DNA of 64,000 bases, from contig NZ_BCQA01000001.1 in NCBI RefSeq assembly GCF_001748145.1, forward strand, positions 186,001 to 250,000, written 5' to 3'. Below are positions 34,786 to 43,803 of this stretch, one piece after another. The notes beneath the pieces are model-generated. The model did not search any database and had not been told where the DNA came from. It saw only the letters and a list, made by a program, of their open reading frames with translations. The stretch's first letter is position 1; each line of letters opens with the position of its first letter. A program made the translations under genes and the position numbers. The DNA is from Bosea sp. BIWAKO-01. GTDB lineage: Bacteria; Pseudomonadota; Alphaproteobacteria; Rhizobiales; Beijerinckiaceae.

Positions 34786-35201
34786 GCGCTCCTCCTGACG
34801 GTCGGCACGAGGGTGATGGTCGTGCCGAGCCCGCCGCGCTCGCGGCAGGAGCAGGAGAACCGGTGCAGGCCCATCAGGCTGCGCGTGCCCTGCCCGATCA
34901 CCTCCCGGATCGCGCCCGGCCCCATCCGTTTCGGGCGCCCGTAATCCTCGCATGGGATGTCCGGCAACGCCCCGATCTCCAGCAGCGAAGGCGACGGGGG
35001 TCTGATCAATCGCAGGGCTGCTGCTGGATATGCTGGAGGACGTGCCGGGGCATTGCCGGGGGATGTGCTGCAGGTATGCCAATCACAATCACAATCACCT
35101 AAGACAACAGTATCTAACGATCCTGTTGTCATGCGCGCCAAGGCGCTGCCGAACCTGTCCCGATTTTGGATGGCCTGACGGCGGTTCGCTCCGATGGTCA
35201 T
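34782..35201 (-). pseudogene. degenerate copy of the zinc-ribbon gene fused to unrelated sequence
   Basis: 139 residues. The C-terminal 60 residues clearly repeat the neighbour at 35198, but the zinc ligands are damaged: CEDYG replaces CEDCG and CSC replaces CSVC. The N-terminal 75 residues have no counterpart and are low-complexity. Its start overlaps the stop of the intact copy (ATGA) and uses the same embedded AGGAGG. I read it as a decayed tandem duplicate; the reading frame has survived, so it may still be translated and couple expression of the downstream gene. Confidence 0.6.
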
Positions 35202-35443
35202 GCGCTCCTCCTGAAGGTCGGCACGAGGTTGATGTTCTTGCCGAGCCCGCCGCGCTCACGGCAGACCGAGCAGGAGAGCCGGTTGTGCAGGCCCATCAGG
35301 GTGCGCGTCCCCTGCCCGATCACCTCCTGGATTGCGCCCGGCCACATCCGCTTCGTGCGCCCGCAATCCTCGCATTGGATGTCCAGCGACGCGACGTAAG
35401 ACAGTTCGGGCCGCTCACCACTTCCCGAATAGGCCAGGCTCAT
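35198..35443 (-). CDS. small zinc-ribbon-like protein
   Basis: 81 residues from the ATG at 35443, preceded by AAGGGA; an ATG at 35476 would add 11 residues. Two Cys pairs (CEDCGRTKRMW and CSVCRERGG) separated by about 28 residues suggest a zinc ribbon. The last codons, AGG AGG AGC GCA TGA, both encode Arg-Arg-Ser-Ala and provide the ribosome binding site for the next ORF. A tandem, damaged copy lies directly downstream. No family recognised. Confidence 0.65.
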   Translation of the reverse strand: MSLAYSGSGERPELSYVASLDIQCEDCGRTKRMWPGAIQEVIGQGTRTLMGLHNRLSCSVCRERGGLGKNINLVPTFRRSA

Positions 35444-35526
35444 CACAAATCCCTTCAGTTCCTGTTTCGTTCTCATTTAAGCCAGAGGGTGGCGGACAAG
35501 TCGAGTCGGTTCGACGGCTTGACCCT

Positions 35527-35584
35527 GGGGATTGTTAATAACTTTTATTATTGACTGGACGATAATTAAAGTTATTCAATCCCC
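35527..35584. promoter_or_regulatory. long inverted repeat in a divergent promoter region
   Basis: GGGGATTG, a 2-base bulge TT, then AATAACTTT on the left pairs with AAAGTTATT, CAATCCCC on the right, giving 17 bp of stem around an AT-rich 22-base loop. It lies between the minus-strand zinc-ribbon genes and the plus-strand small genes, in the only AT-rich stretch here, so it probably covers both promoters. Confidence 0.55.
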
Positions 35585-35641
35585 ATCGATCGGAAGGGAA
35601 AGCCGCCACCGGCAGGCACCGCCGACCCGAAGGAGAGCGGG

Positions 35642-35764
35642 ATGATGGGGATGAGCGAGACACGTTTCGGAACCACGGCAGGCGAGCGGACGCGCACCGG
35701 ACGGCCGGCGGATCATGCCTCCCCGCGCTGCGTCAGCCGCGTCGCCGCGCCGGTCGGGGCCTGA
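35642..35764 (+). CDS. 40-residue ORF
   Basis: Reads MMGMSETRFGTTAGERTRTG and continues Arg/Ala-rich to PVGA. It has a clear AAGGAGAG ribosome binding site 6 bases before the ATG, and its TGA is one base from the next gene's ATG (TGAgATG). That makes it a plausible leader or small protein that couples translation of the next gene. No motif seen. Confidence 0.45.
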   Translation: MMGMSETRFGTTAGERTRTGRPADHASPRCVSRVAAPVGA

Positions 35765-35765
35765 G

Positions 35766-36080
35766 ATGGCGCGCAGCTTCCCGGTGAGCATCGAGACGCT
35801 GGAACTCGGCCATGACGACCGGTCGGAGGGGTTTTACGAGCTGGTGGTCGCCACCGATGCGGAGGCCACCTTCTTCGATCTCCAGGCGATGACCAGCGAC
35901 GGCAGGAGCGTCCGAGCCGAGGATTGGCGCTGGGGCATGGCGCAGGAATGGATCGCGATCCAGGCGCTGCGCAAATTCAGCCAGCTGCATGAGGCGATGA
36001 TCGAGGCGACCAGCCCCGACGCGCGGGCCGCAGCTTACGCCGATTTCACCCGCGCCCGGCGCCTTGAGGCCGCGGAATGA
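35766..36080 (+). CDS. hypothetical protein
   Basis: 104 residues from the ATG at 35766. Acidic, soluble, with a beta-type start (FPVSIETLELGHDDRSEGFYELVVATD) and helical end (EWIAIQALRKFSQLHEAMIEA...DFTRARRLEAAE). Its stop overlaps the next start (ATGA). Family not recognised; its position suggests a coupled set of four small genes. Confidence 0.6.
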   Translation: MARSFPVSIETLELGHDDRSEGFYELVVATDAEATFFDLQAMTSDGRSVRAEDWRWGMAQEWIAIQALRKFSQLHEAMIEATSPDARAAAYADFTRARRLEAAE

Positions 36081-36625
36081 GCGCGTTGGCGATGACAGGC
36101 CCTTCCAAACCCAACCCTTCCGAGGATTCGCAGATGACACCGATCGCCATCAGGGACGCCTTGCGGACTATTGCAGGGGAAGCCGGGCCGGCAGCCTGAG
36201 CCGATCTCTCGGTCAGCAGCGAGCACCCGGATCAGTCTGCCGTGCGCGGCGTGCTCTACCCCCAGGGTATCGCAGCCGGCCACTGCATCCATGGTCGTGG
36301 GCCGGGCTTTGCCGAGGCGCTGGACGATCTCCGCGGCAACTGGGCGCAGGCCCGTTCGCTCGCGGACCAAAACAGCATCCGCAGGATGGCGTTGGCGATC
36401 ATCGAGATCACCGGCGACCAGGGCGAATGTGCTGATGCCGCGCTCCGCGGCGCCGGCTTCGACCAGGGGCAGATCGAGCGCCTTGGCGCGCTGGCCTGCT
36501 CGGAAGCGACCCGGCTCGCCGCCGGCGGGCCGTTCCGGATCATCGCCCTGACCGGCGCGAATGCGCAGGCCGCCGGCCTGCCAGTGCCCGCCGTGATCAC
36601 CCATGAAACGCCGCTGGGAGGCTGA
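36077..36625 (+). pseudogene. hypothetical gene interrupted by an in-frame TGA
   Basis: From the ATG at 36077 (overlapping the previous stop) the frame encodes 40 residues, including MTPIAIRDALRTIAGEAGPAA, then a TGA at 36197-36199. The same frame continues without a break as ADLSVSSEHPDQSAVRGVLY through GDQGECADAALRGAGFDQGQIERLGALACSEATRLAAGG to 36625. A TGG (Trp) to TGA change would explain it. The second part could also start on its own at the GTG at 36242 (127 residues). Either way the product is soluble and unrecognised. Confidence 0.5.
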
Positions 36626-36628
36626 CCG

Positions 36629-36805
36629 ATGGCACCGACCATCCTGGAATATCTGATCGCCGCGCTGGTCGCCCTCATCCTCCTGGGGGCGCTGATGATG
36701 CTGTTCATTCGCGTGGTCTTCTGGAAGCCGATCCCCGACGAGGACTGGTCGCAGCACAGCGACGAGCGACGGTTCGACCAGCGCTATCGCGACGCGGGCG
36801 AATGA
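36629..36805 (+). CDS. 58-residue single-span membrane protein
   Basis: MAPTILEYLIAALVALILLG with a continuing hydrophobic stretch to about residue 29, then an acidic/basic tail (PIPDEDWSQHSDERRFDQRYRDAGE). A GGGAGG sits just before the ATG, 3 bases after the previous stop. Likely inner-membrane with the tail in the cytoplasm. Unknown function; last of the coupled small genes. Confidence 0.6.
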   Translation: MAPTILEYLIAALVALILLGALMMLFIRVVFWKPIPDEDWSQHSDERRFDQRYRDAGE

Positions 36806-36947
36806 TCGGGCTGCGCCAGGACCGCCCCCTCCTGGCCCTTCCCACGTCCTGCCGCGGCCCTGGCGCCGGCAGTCCTGGCTACCCAAGGGCGCATCGAAGC
36901 GTATGATGAGCCGCCCCATGTCCGGCGTATCCTTCGACGCGAGGCCC

Positions 36948-37006
36948 TCTTCTGCTCAGGCTTGAGACCTTCTTCTGCCCAAGGCAGAGACGTTCTTCTG
37001 CTCAAG
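36948..37006. repeat. three short direct repeats, TTCTTCTGC type
   Basis: The unit TCTTCTGCYCAAG-like occurs at about 36948, 36970 and 36992, at 22-base spacing, with small changes (GCTCAGG, GCCCAAGG, GCTCAAG). It lies in the leader region of the binding protein gene at 37049. Confidence 0.6.
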
Positions 37007-37048
37007 ACTTGGCCGGGCGCGGCACCGACAGGCTCTGTGGAGGGATCG

Positions 37049-38056
37049 ATGAAGCCAGGATGGCGTCTCGTGCTCAGTCCCCTCCTCCTGCTCAGCCTTG
37101 CCCTGTCGGTCAGCCTTGTTCTCTCCAGCGGTTCCGCCCATGCGCAGCAGGCGGCGCGCAAGCCCGCACGGATCGGCTGGATATCCCTGTTCCCGCTGGC
37201 TCAGGTCGAGAGCTATCTTGGCGCCTTCCGGAGCGGCCTCGCGGCCGAAGGCTATGTCGAAGGCCGGGATGTCGAAGTCCTCGCCCGCTCGGCCGACGGG
37301 AAACCGGACCGGCTATCGGCCGTCGTCGACGAACTGGTTGGTCTGAAGCCCGATGTGATCGTCGCGCAAGGCACAGCCGTCTTTGGCCTGCGGCGGGTGA
37401 CCCAGATCCCTGTCGTCTATGGCTTCAGCGGCGATCCCGTCGTGGCTGAGCTCACCGACAGGCTGGCCCGCCCGAGCGGGAACCTGACGGGTGTCAGCTT
37501 CATGGCGATCGAGTTGAACGAGAAGCGGCTGGATCTGCTGCGGATGGCTGCCCCCCACGCCAGGAGGGTCGTCCTGATGGGCGATCCCGTCCATCCCGGC
37601 GCCGCGCTCGAGATCGCCGCGTCCCAGGCCATGGCAAGCCGGCTCGGGATGGAGCTCCGGTGGGTGCCGACCCGCAACGTCCAGGAGGTCGGCGACCTGC
37701 TTGCGAGCCTTGCCAAAAACCCGCCGGACGCGCTCGTGGTGCTGCCTGACAGCGTCATGCTGCAGAGCCGGAGGCAGGTTGCCGCCTTCGCGTCCGAACA
37801 CCGGATTCCAGCCATCTCCGGCTGGAGCGCATTTGCCCGAAGCGGTGGGCTCCTGACCTTCGGTCCTCGCCTCGAGGAGAGCTTCAAGCGGCTGGCCTAT
37901 TATACCGCTCGCATCCTCAAGGGAGCCAAGCCCTCCGAACTGCCGGTCGAACGATCGTCCCAGTTCGAACTCGTGCTCAACCTCAAGGCCGCACGTCAGA
38001 TCGGTCTCACCATGCCCGATACCCTGATCGCGCTCGCCGACGAGGTCATCGAATGA
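37049..38056 (+). CDS. ABC_sub_bind family periplasmic binding protein
   Basis: 335 residues from the ATG at 37049, preceded by GGAGGGATCG. Signal peptide ends near AHAQQ. PARIGWISLFPLAQVESYLGAFRSGLAAEGYVEGRDVEVLARSADG is the classic opening of the ABC_sub_bind family (TrpX-like, type I fold). It continues with LVGLKPDVIVAQGT and FSGDPVVAEL. No permease or ATPase gene lies next to it, so it is an orphan binding protein whose partner is elsewhere. Such orphans are common in rhizobia and Bradyrhizobiaceae relatives. Confidence 0.87.
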   Translation: MKPGWRLVLSPLLLLSLALSVSLVLSSGSAHAQQAARKPARIGWISLFPLAQVESYLGAFRSGLAAEGYVEGRDVEVLARSADGKPDRLSAVVDELVGLKPDVIVAQGTAVFGLRRVTQIPVVYGFSGDPVVAELTDRLARPSGNLTGVSFMAIELNEKRLDLLRMAAPHARRVVLMGDPVHPGAALEIAASQAMASRLGMELRWVPTRNVQEVGDLLASLAKNPPDALVVLPDSVMLQSRRQVAAFASEHRIPAISGWSAFARSGGLLTFGPRLEESFKRLAYYTARILKGAKPSELPVERSSQFELVLNLKAARQIGLTMPDTLIALADEVIE

Positions 38057-38248
38057 TCTCGCAGCGGGGCTGCCACGCGGGCGAGGCCGACCTGAAGCGG
38101 GCACGCGCCGATGCGCGTGGCAGGGCTGCGATGGCCCCCGGCCCGATCAAGAGCCGCATCGTTTATCCCCTGAAGCCGCTTTGAAAATCGACAGTTGCCC
38201 GGGACTATGCTGAGTTTGTCGCTGTCCGGTCGCGGGGGCTGAGTCGTC

Positions 38249-38593
38249 ATGAGAATTCAGGCATTGCTCGCGCTGGCGCTGGGGGCTGGTCTATCGGCCT
38301 GCGCCAATTCCGTGCTGATCGATATTCCCGACGGCATCAATGCCCCGACCGGGCCGATCAAATATTTCCATGAGAAGCTCGGCCTCAACAGCCATCTCCT
38401 GAAGATCCATACCAAGCGCGAGTTTGACGAGCCGCGCGCCTCGGTGGTGCTGCGCATGGATTCCTTCGCGAACCGCTATGCGTCGACGATCTGTCCGTTC
38501 GGCTTCGACTTCAACGACAATTCCGATCCGCCGGGCGGGCTGACCGACCGCCTGCTGCAGACCCAGAAGACCTATGCCTTCACCTGCTTCTGA
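38249..38593 (+). CDS. small lipoprotein, unknown function
   Basis: 114 residues. The signal peptide ends in a lipobox (LSAC), so Cys19 is expected to be lipidated. The mature part has a SVLIDIPDGINAPTGPIKYF segment and ends in Cys-Phe with another Cys at STICPF, allowing a disulfide. No family recognised. Downstream is a repeat element. Confidence 0.6.
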   Translation: MRIQALLALALGAGLSACANSVLIDIPDGINAPTGPIKYFHEKLGLNSHLLKIHTKREFDEPRASVVLRMDSFANRYASTICPFGFDFNDNSDPPGGLTDRLLQTQKTYAFTCF

Positions 38594-38602
38594 GCCCGGG
38601 GC

Positions 38603-38706
38603 GGCCAGGTCATCGGACCGGATATCGTATCCGGTCCGATGACCTGGCCTTCTATGCTTGCATCGGCTTTGCCCCGAAAACCGCAATCCACTTTTCGGGC
38701 CGATGC
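38603..38706. repeat. bipartite palindromic repeat, copy 1
   Basis: First part is a perfect 22-bp inverted repeat with a TCG loop (38603-38649). After 10 bases follows a bulged hairpin (38660-38706): GCATCGG, bulge, CCCGAAAA, loop CCGCAATCCAC, TTTTCGGG, CCGATGC. Two further copies in this window share the second hairpin almost exactly. It lies between convergent genes. Confidence 0.9.
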
Positions 38707-38747
38707 TTTAGGGCGACGGCCTCCTGACCGGCCCACAGAGCCTGCGC

Positions 38748-39737
38748 TCAGAGCGTTCTGGTGCTCTTCACCCCGAAATAGCAGATGCCCTCGCCGGGCT
38801 TGGCCGTACTGCTGGGGAAGATGATGTAGCCGGCGTCGGGCGCCGTCACGGCCTCGCCATTGGCGCGGCGCGCGATCACCTGGCCCTTGGCGAGCGCATC
38901 GCCGGTCTTCCAGTCGCCCTCGACCTTGTCGCCCTCGGCCTCGCAGATGATCACCTCAGTGATATGGATGACGGTCCGGCCGGCGGTCGTCGGCGCCGGG
39001 GCATCGATCAGGCCGAGATGGGCGAGTGCATTGAGGATTGCGGCATAGCCGATCTCGATCGAGGCCGGATCGTCATGCGAGCCGCATTCGAGCGTCACGC
39101 CAAAGCCGCCGGCAAAGCGCATATATTCGGTCGTGCCATAGCCTTCGGTGACCGAGAGGCGCGGCAGGTTCAGCTCCTCGCGGGCCGCGATCAGCCTGGC
39201 GTAATTGTCGAGCCAGCCATGGATCACCACCGGCACGCCGAGGCAGGCGGCAAAGGCGCCTTCGGCCTGCGCCTGGCGGAAGGGCTCCAGCTCGCCCTGG
39301 TTGTCCTCGGGTCCGAAGAAGACGAAGGGCTCGCCCTCGCCCCGGAAGGAATGGACATCGAGCAAGACCTCATGCTGGCGCAGCAGGGCGCAGATGTGGT
39401 TGCCGATCCGGTCCTCGTAATTCGCCGGCAGCGGCTTCTCGCGCATGTCGCGGTTGAGGTTGCGGTCGCCCTCGCGGGTCTTCAGGCGGTAGGCCTTGGG
39501 GTTGGCGATCGGCAGGAAAGTGACCTCGCCGCGGCGAATGACGAGCTTGCCGGACCGGCACTCCTCGATGACGCGGCGGATCGCGTTCGGGCCGCAGGTC
39601 TCATTGCCATGGACGGCGCCGAGCACGATCAGTTTCGGGCCGGCGGCCAGACCGGTGAAACGGATGCTCTCGAGCGGCCCGTCATCGAGGCCGGCGGCCG
39701 CCTGAGGCGCGGATTGGTCTGGCATGGGTTTCGCCAT
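38748..39737 (-). CDS. succinylglutamate desuccinylase/aspartoacylase family hydrolase
   Basis: 329 residues from the ATG at 39737. Zinc site of the M14-like AstE/AspA fold: GAVHGNETCGP with His and Glu, LLDVHSF with the second His, and a catalytic Glu in VTLECGSHDD; NPKAYRL and RDMREKP bind the substrate carboxylates. A C-terminal beta-barrel (VIHITEVIICEAEGDKVEGDWKTGD...) resembles that of aspartoacylase. It is the last gene of the peptide-utilisation cluster and probably deacylates an N-acylated amino acid imported or generated by it. Confidence 0.87.
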   Translation of the reverse strand: MAKPMPDQSAPQAAAGLDDGPLESIRFTGLAAGPKLIVLGAVHGNETCGPNAIRRVIEECRSGKLVIRRGEVTFLPIANPKAYRLKTREGDRNLNRDMREKPLPANYEDRIGNHICALLRQHEVLLDVHSFRGEGEPFVFFGPEDNQGELEPFRQAQAEGAFAACLGVPVVIHGWLDNYARLIAAREELNLPRLSVTEGYGTTEYMRFAGGFGVTLECGSHDDPASIEIGYAAILNALAHLGLIDAPAPTTAGRTVIHITEVIICEAEGDKVEGDWKTGDALAKGQVIARRANGEAVTAPDAGYIIFPSSTAKPGEGICYFGVKSTRTL

Positions 39738-39781
39738 GGTTCTTCTGTCCTTCGGATGATCAACAATGCTGAGGCGGCTCA

Positions 39782-39879
39782 ATCATCGGACAGGACATCG
39801 TATCCCGTCCGATGATCCAGCCCTTTGTGTTTGCATCGGCCTTGTCCCGAAAACCGCAATCCGCTTTTCGGGCCGATGC
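39782..39879. repeat. bipartite palindromic repeat, copy 2
   Basis: Upstream stem ATCATCGGAC / GTCCGATGAT (39782-39816, imperfect towards the loop) and the same bulged hairpin at 39833-39879 (loop CCGCAATCCGC). It separates the aspartoacylase-like gene from the ATPase gene within one transcriptional direction. Confidence 0.88.
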
Positions 39880-39890
39880 TTGAGGGCCGC

Positions 39891-40878
39891 TCAGACGAGT
39901 TCTGCCGCCCTGATGCAGCGGACCTCGTGCGGGACGGCGTGCTCCTGTCCGACCGAGGCCAGCGGCGGTGTCGGCTGGGCGCGGCAGCCCTCGCGCATCT
40001 CCGGGCAGCGCGGGTGGAAGCGGCAGCCGGAGGGCGGCTCCAGCGGGTTGGGCACCTCGCCCGACATCTTCACCGCCAGACCATGGTTGAACGGGTCCGG
40101 GATCGCGGCGATCAGCGCGCGCGTATAGGGGTGGCGCGGCTCAGTGAAGATGGTGTGCCAGTCGCCGGTCTCGACGATCCGGCCGAGATACATCACCGCG
40201 ACGCGGTCGCTCATATGCTCGACGACACCCAGATCATGGCTGATCATGATGTAGGAGAGCGAGAGCGTGTCCTTGAGCTCGAGCAGCAGATTGATGATCT
40301 GCGCCCGGATCGAGACGTCGAGCGCCGAGACCGGCTCGTCCAGCACCACGACCTTCGGCTTCAGGATCAGCGCGCGCGCGATGCCGATGCGCTGGCGCTG
40401 GCCGCCGGAGAATTCATGCGGATAGCGCTCCGCCTGCTCCACCCGCAGGCCGACATGGCGCATGATCTCGGCGATGCGGTCCTCGACCTCGCTCTTCGTC
40501 GTGACGCCATGCATGCGCAGCGGCGCTTCCAGCGTCCGGCGCACCGACTGGCGCGGGTTCAGCGAGGAATATGGGTCCTGGAACACCATCTGCGCGATGC
40601 GGGCACGCGCCTTGCGGTCGACGCCGGGCGCCGCGATGTCCTGCCCGTCGAGGATGACGCGGCCGCGCGTCGGCGCCTGCAGGCCGAGGATCGAGAGCGC
40701 CAGCGTCGATTTTCCGCAGCCGGATTCCCCGACCAGCCCGAGGCATTCGCCCTTGCGCAGCACGAGATCGACGCCGTCGACGGCATGGACCGTGCGGCGC
40801 TTGCCGCCGAACAGCCCGCCGCCGAGATTGAACTTCACCTCGAGGTCCTCGACCTTGAGGATGGTGTTGTCGCCCGTG

Positions 40879-40886
<8 letters not shown>
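39891..40886 (-). CDS. oligopeptide/dipeptide ABC transporter ATPase (DppF/OppF type)
   Basis: 331 residues. Walker A GESGCGKST, signature FSGGQRQRIGIARAL, Walker B VVVLDEPVSALDVSIRAQ, and the C-terminal extension with Cys-rich CRFHPRCPEMREGC typical of Opp/Dpp ATPases, which bind a 4Fe-4S cluster. Overlaps the upstream DppD-type gene by 8 bases. Confidence 0.93.
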
Positions 40887-41855
<969 letters not shown>

Positions 41856-41859
<4 letters not shown>

Positions 41860-42683
41860 GCGCGTCGCGCCCGTGACTGCGGATCGAGGATGTCGCGCAG
41901 GCCGTCACCGAGCAGGTTCAGCCCGAGCACGGTGACAAAGATCGCCAAGCCCGGGAAAACCGAGATCCAGGGCGCTGTGGTGATCTGGTCGCGGGCATCC
42001 GACAGCATGCTGCCCCAGCTCGGGAAGGGCGGGCGGATGCCGAGCCCGAGGAAGGAGAGCGCAGCCTCGGCCAGCACGGCGCCGCCCATGCCGAGCGTGC
42101 CGATGACGATGATCGGCCCCAGGATATTGGGCAGGATCTGCGTCACCATGATGCGGATATCGCTGTAGCCCAGGACCTTGGCCGCCTGGACATAGCCCTG
42201 GTTCTTGAGCGAGAGCGTCGAGGCGCGCGAGAGCCGGCAGGTATAGGACCAGTTGGTCAGGCCGAGCGCGATCAGGAGGCTGGTCAGGCCCGGGCTGAGG
42301 ATCGCCATGATCGCCAGGGCGAAGATCAGCGAGGGGATCGCCAGCATCATGTTGGTCAGGCCGCTGACCAGATCGTCCCACCAGCCGCCCCAATAGCCGG
42401 CCGACAGCCCGAGCGCGACGCCGATCACCGTGTTGATCAGCTGCGAGACGATGCCGATCGTCAGCGAGATGCGCGCGCCGTGCAGCACGCGGCTGTAGAT
42501 GTCACGCCCCTGCGCATCGGTGCCGAACCAGAATTCGCTGCCGGGCGGAACCTCGGCATTCATCAGGTTGGCGTCCATGACCGGATCGGTATGGGCGAGG
42601 AAGGGTGCGAATGTACCGGCGACGACGACGGCCGCGAACAGCACGCCCCCGATCACGAGATTGGCTCTGAATTTCATCGGCAC
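41856..42683 (-). CDS. oligopeptide/dipeptide ABC permease (DppC type)
   Basis: 275 residues with six membrane segments. N-terminal OppC-like region LAHTDPVMDANLMNAEVPPGSEFWFGTDAQGRDIYSRVLHGARISL, then the coupling loop YVQAAKVLGYSDIRIMVTQILPN. Two bases separate it from the DppB-type gene. Forms the membrane pore with DppB. Confidence 0.93.
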
Positions 42684-42685
42684 CC

Positions 42686-43621
42686 TCAGGTGTATCTGAT
42701 GCGGGGGTCGATGATCGCGGCGAGAACGTCCACGAGCATGTTGACCAGCAGGAAGAACAGCACGATCACCAGGATGCAGCCCTGCACCACCGGGATATCG
42801 CGCAGCGAGACGCTATCGACGAGCAGCGAGCCGAGGCCCGGCCAGGCGAAGAGCTTTTCGACCACCACGGCCTGGCCGATCACCGAGCCGAATTGCAGGC
42901 CGACCGTGGTGAGCACGATGACGAGCGCGTTGCGCGCCAGGTGCCATTTCACGACGCGAAGCTCGCTCATGCCCTTGGAGCGGGCGGTGCGGACGAAATC
43001 GGCGTTCATGATCTCGAGCACGGAGGCGCGCGTGGTGCGCGCCAGCAGGGCGAGCGGGGCGACGCCAAGCGCGATCGAGGGCAGGATCAGGTTCTTCAGC
43101 GCGCCGTCGCCATAGCCGAAGCTCGGCAGCCAGCCCAAGGTCAGCGCGAAGAGATACATCAGCATCAGGCCGAGCCAGAACTTCGGCAGGGAGAGGCCGG
43201 AGACGGCCGCCACCATCGAGACCATGTCGATCCAGCTGCCGGGGCGCAGCGCCGCCAGGAAGCCCAAGGGGACGCCGATCGCGATCGCAAACAGCATCGA
43301 GGCGAAGGCGAGCTGCAGCGTCGGCCAGAGACGCTCGGCAATCAGGTGCCAGACCGGCTGGCGGGTGCGGAAGGAGGTGCCGAGATCGAGCGTCACCAAT
43401 TGCCCGATATATTTCACGAACCGCGTCGCGACCGGCTGGTCGAGCCCGAACTGCTGGTTCATGCGAGCGACGGCTTCCGCATCCATGACGGTGCGCCCGT
43501 CAGCCATCTGGCTGGAGGCGAAACTGCCGGGAATGACGCTGAACAGCAGGAAGATCAGCGCCGCGACAGCGAGCAGAATCGGGATCGCCTGCAGCAGGCG
43601 CCGAAAGACATAGGACAGCAT
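42686..43621 (-). CDS. oligopeptide/dipeptide ABC permease (DppB type)
   Basis: 311 residues from the ATG at 43621. Six membrane segments; DppB landmarks FRRLLQAIPILLAVAALIFLLF, GLDQPVATRFVKYIGQLVTLDLGTSF and the coupling loop DFVRTARSKGMSELRVVKWHLARNAL. The longer frame upstream overlaps repeat copy 3 and is not coding. Together with the other four proteins the transporter is complete. Confidence 0.93.
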   Translation of the reverse strand: MLSYVFRRLLQAIPILLAVAALIFLLFSVIPGSFASSQMADGRTVMDAEAVARMNQQFGLDQPVATRFVKYIGQLVTLDLGTSFRTRQPVWHLIAERLWPTLQLAFASMLFAIAIGVPLGFLAALRPGSWIDMVSMVAAVSGLSLPKFWLGLMLMYLFALTLGWLPSFGYGDGALKNLILPSIALGVAPLALLARTTRASVLEIMNADFVRTARSKGMSELRVVKWHLARNALVIVLTTVGLQFGSVIGQAVVVEKLFAWPGLGSLLVDSVSLRDIPVVQGCILVIVLFFLLVNMLVDVLAAIIDPRIRYT

Positions 43622-43700
43622 GCAGAACTCCTGGCCGCGAATTCCTGGCCGCGAACGCCCGGCAGCGAAGGCCGCCGGGCGTCGGGCTGGGATGCGCTCT

Positions 43701-43797
43701 GGATCACCGGACCGGAACCGTCCGATCCGATGGTCCAACCCTTTGTGTGTGCATCGGTTTTGCCCCGAAAACCGCGATCTGCGTTTCGGGCCGATGC
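43701..43797. repeat. bipartite palindromic repeat, copy 3
   Basis: The upstream stem is degraded (GGATCACCGGA against TCCGATGGTCC, 43701-43735); the bulged hairpin is intact at 43751-43797 (GCATCGG...CCGATGC). It lies between the binding protein and permease genes, so it may tune the relative amounts of their mRNAs. Confidence 0.85.
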
Positions 43798-43803
43798 TCC
43801 GGG

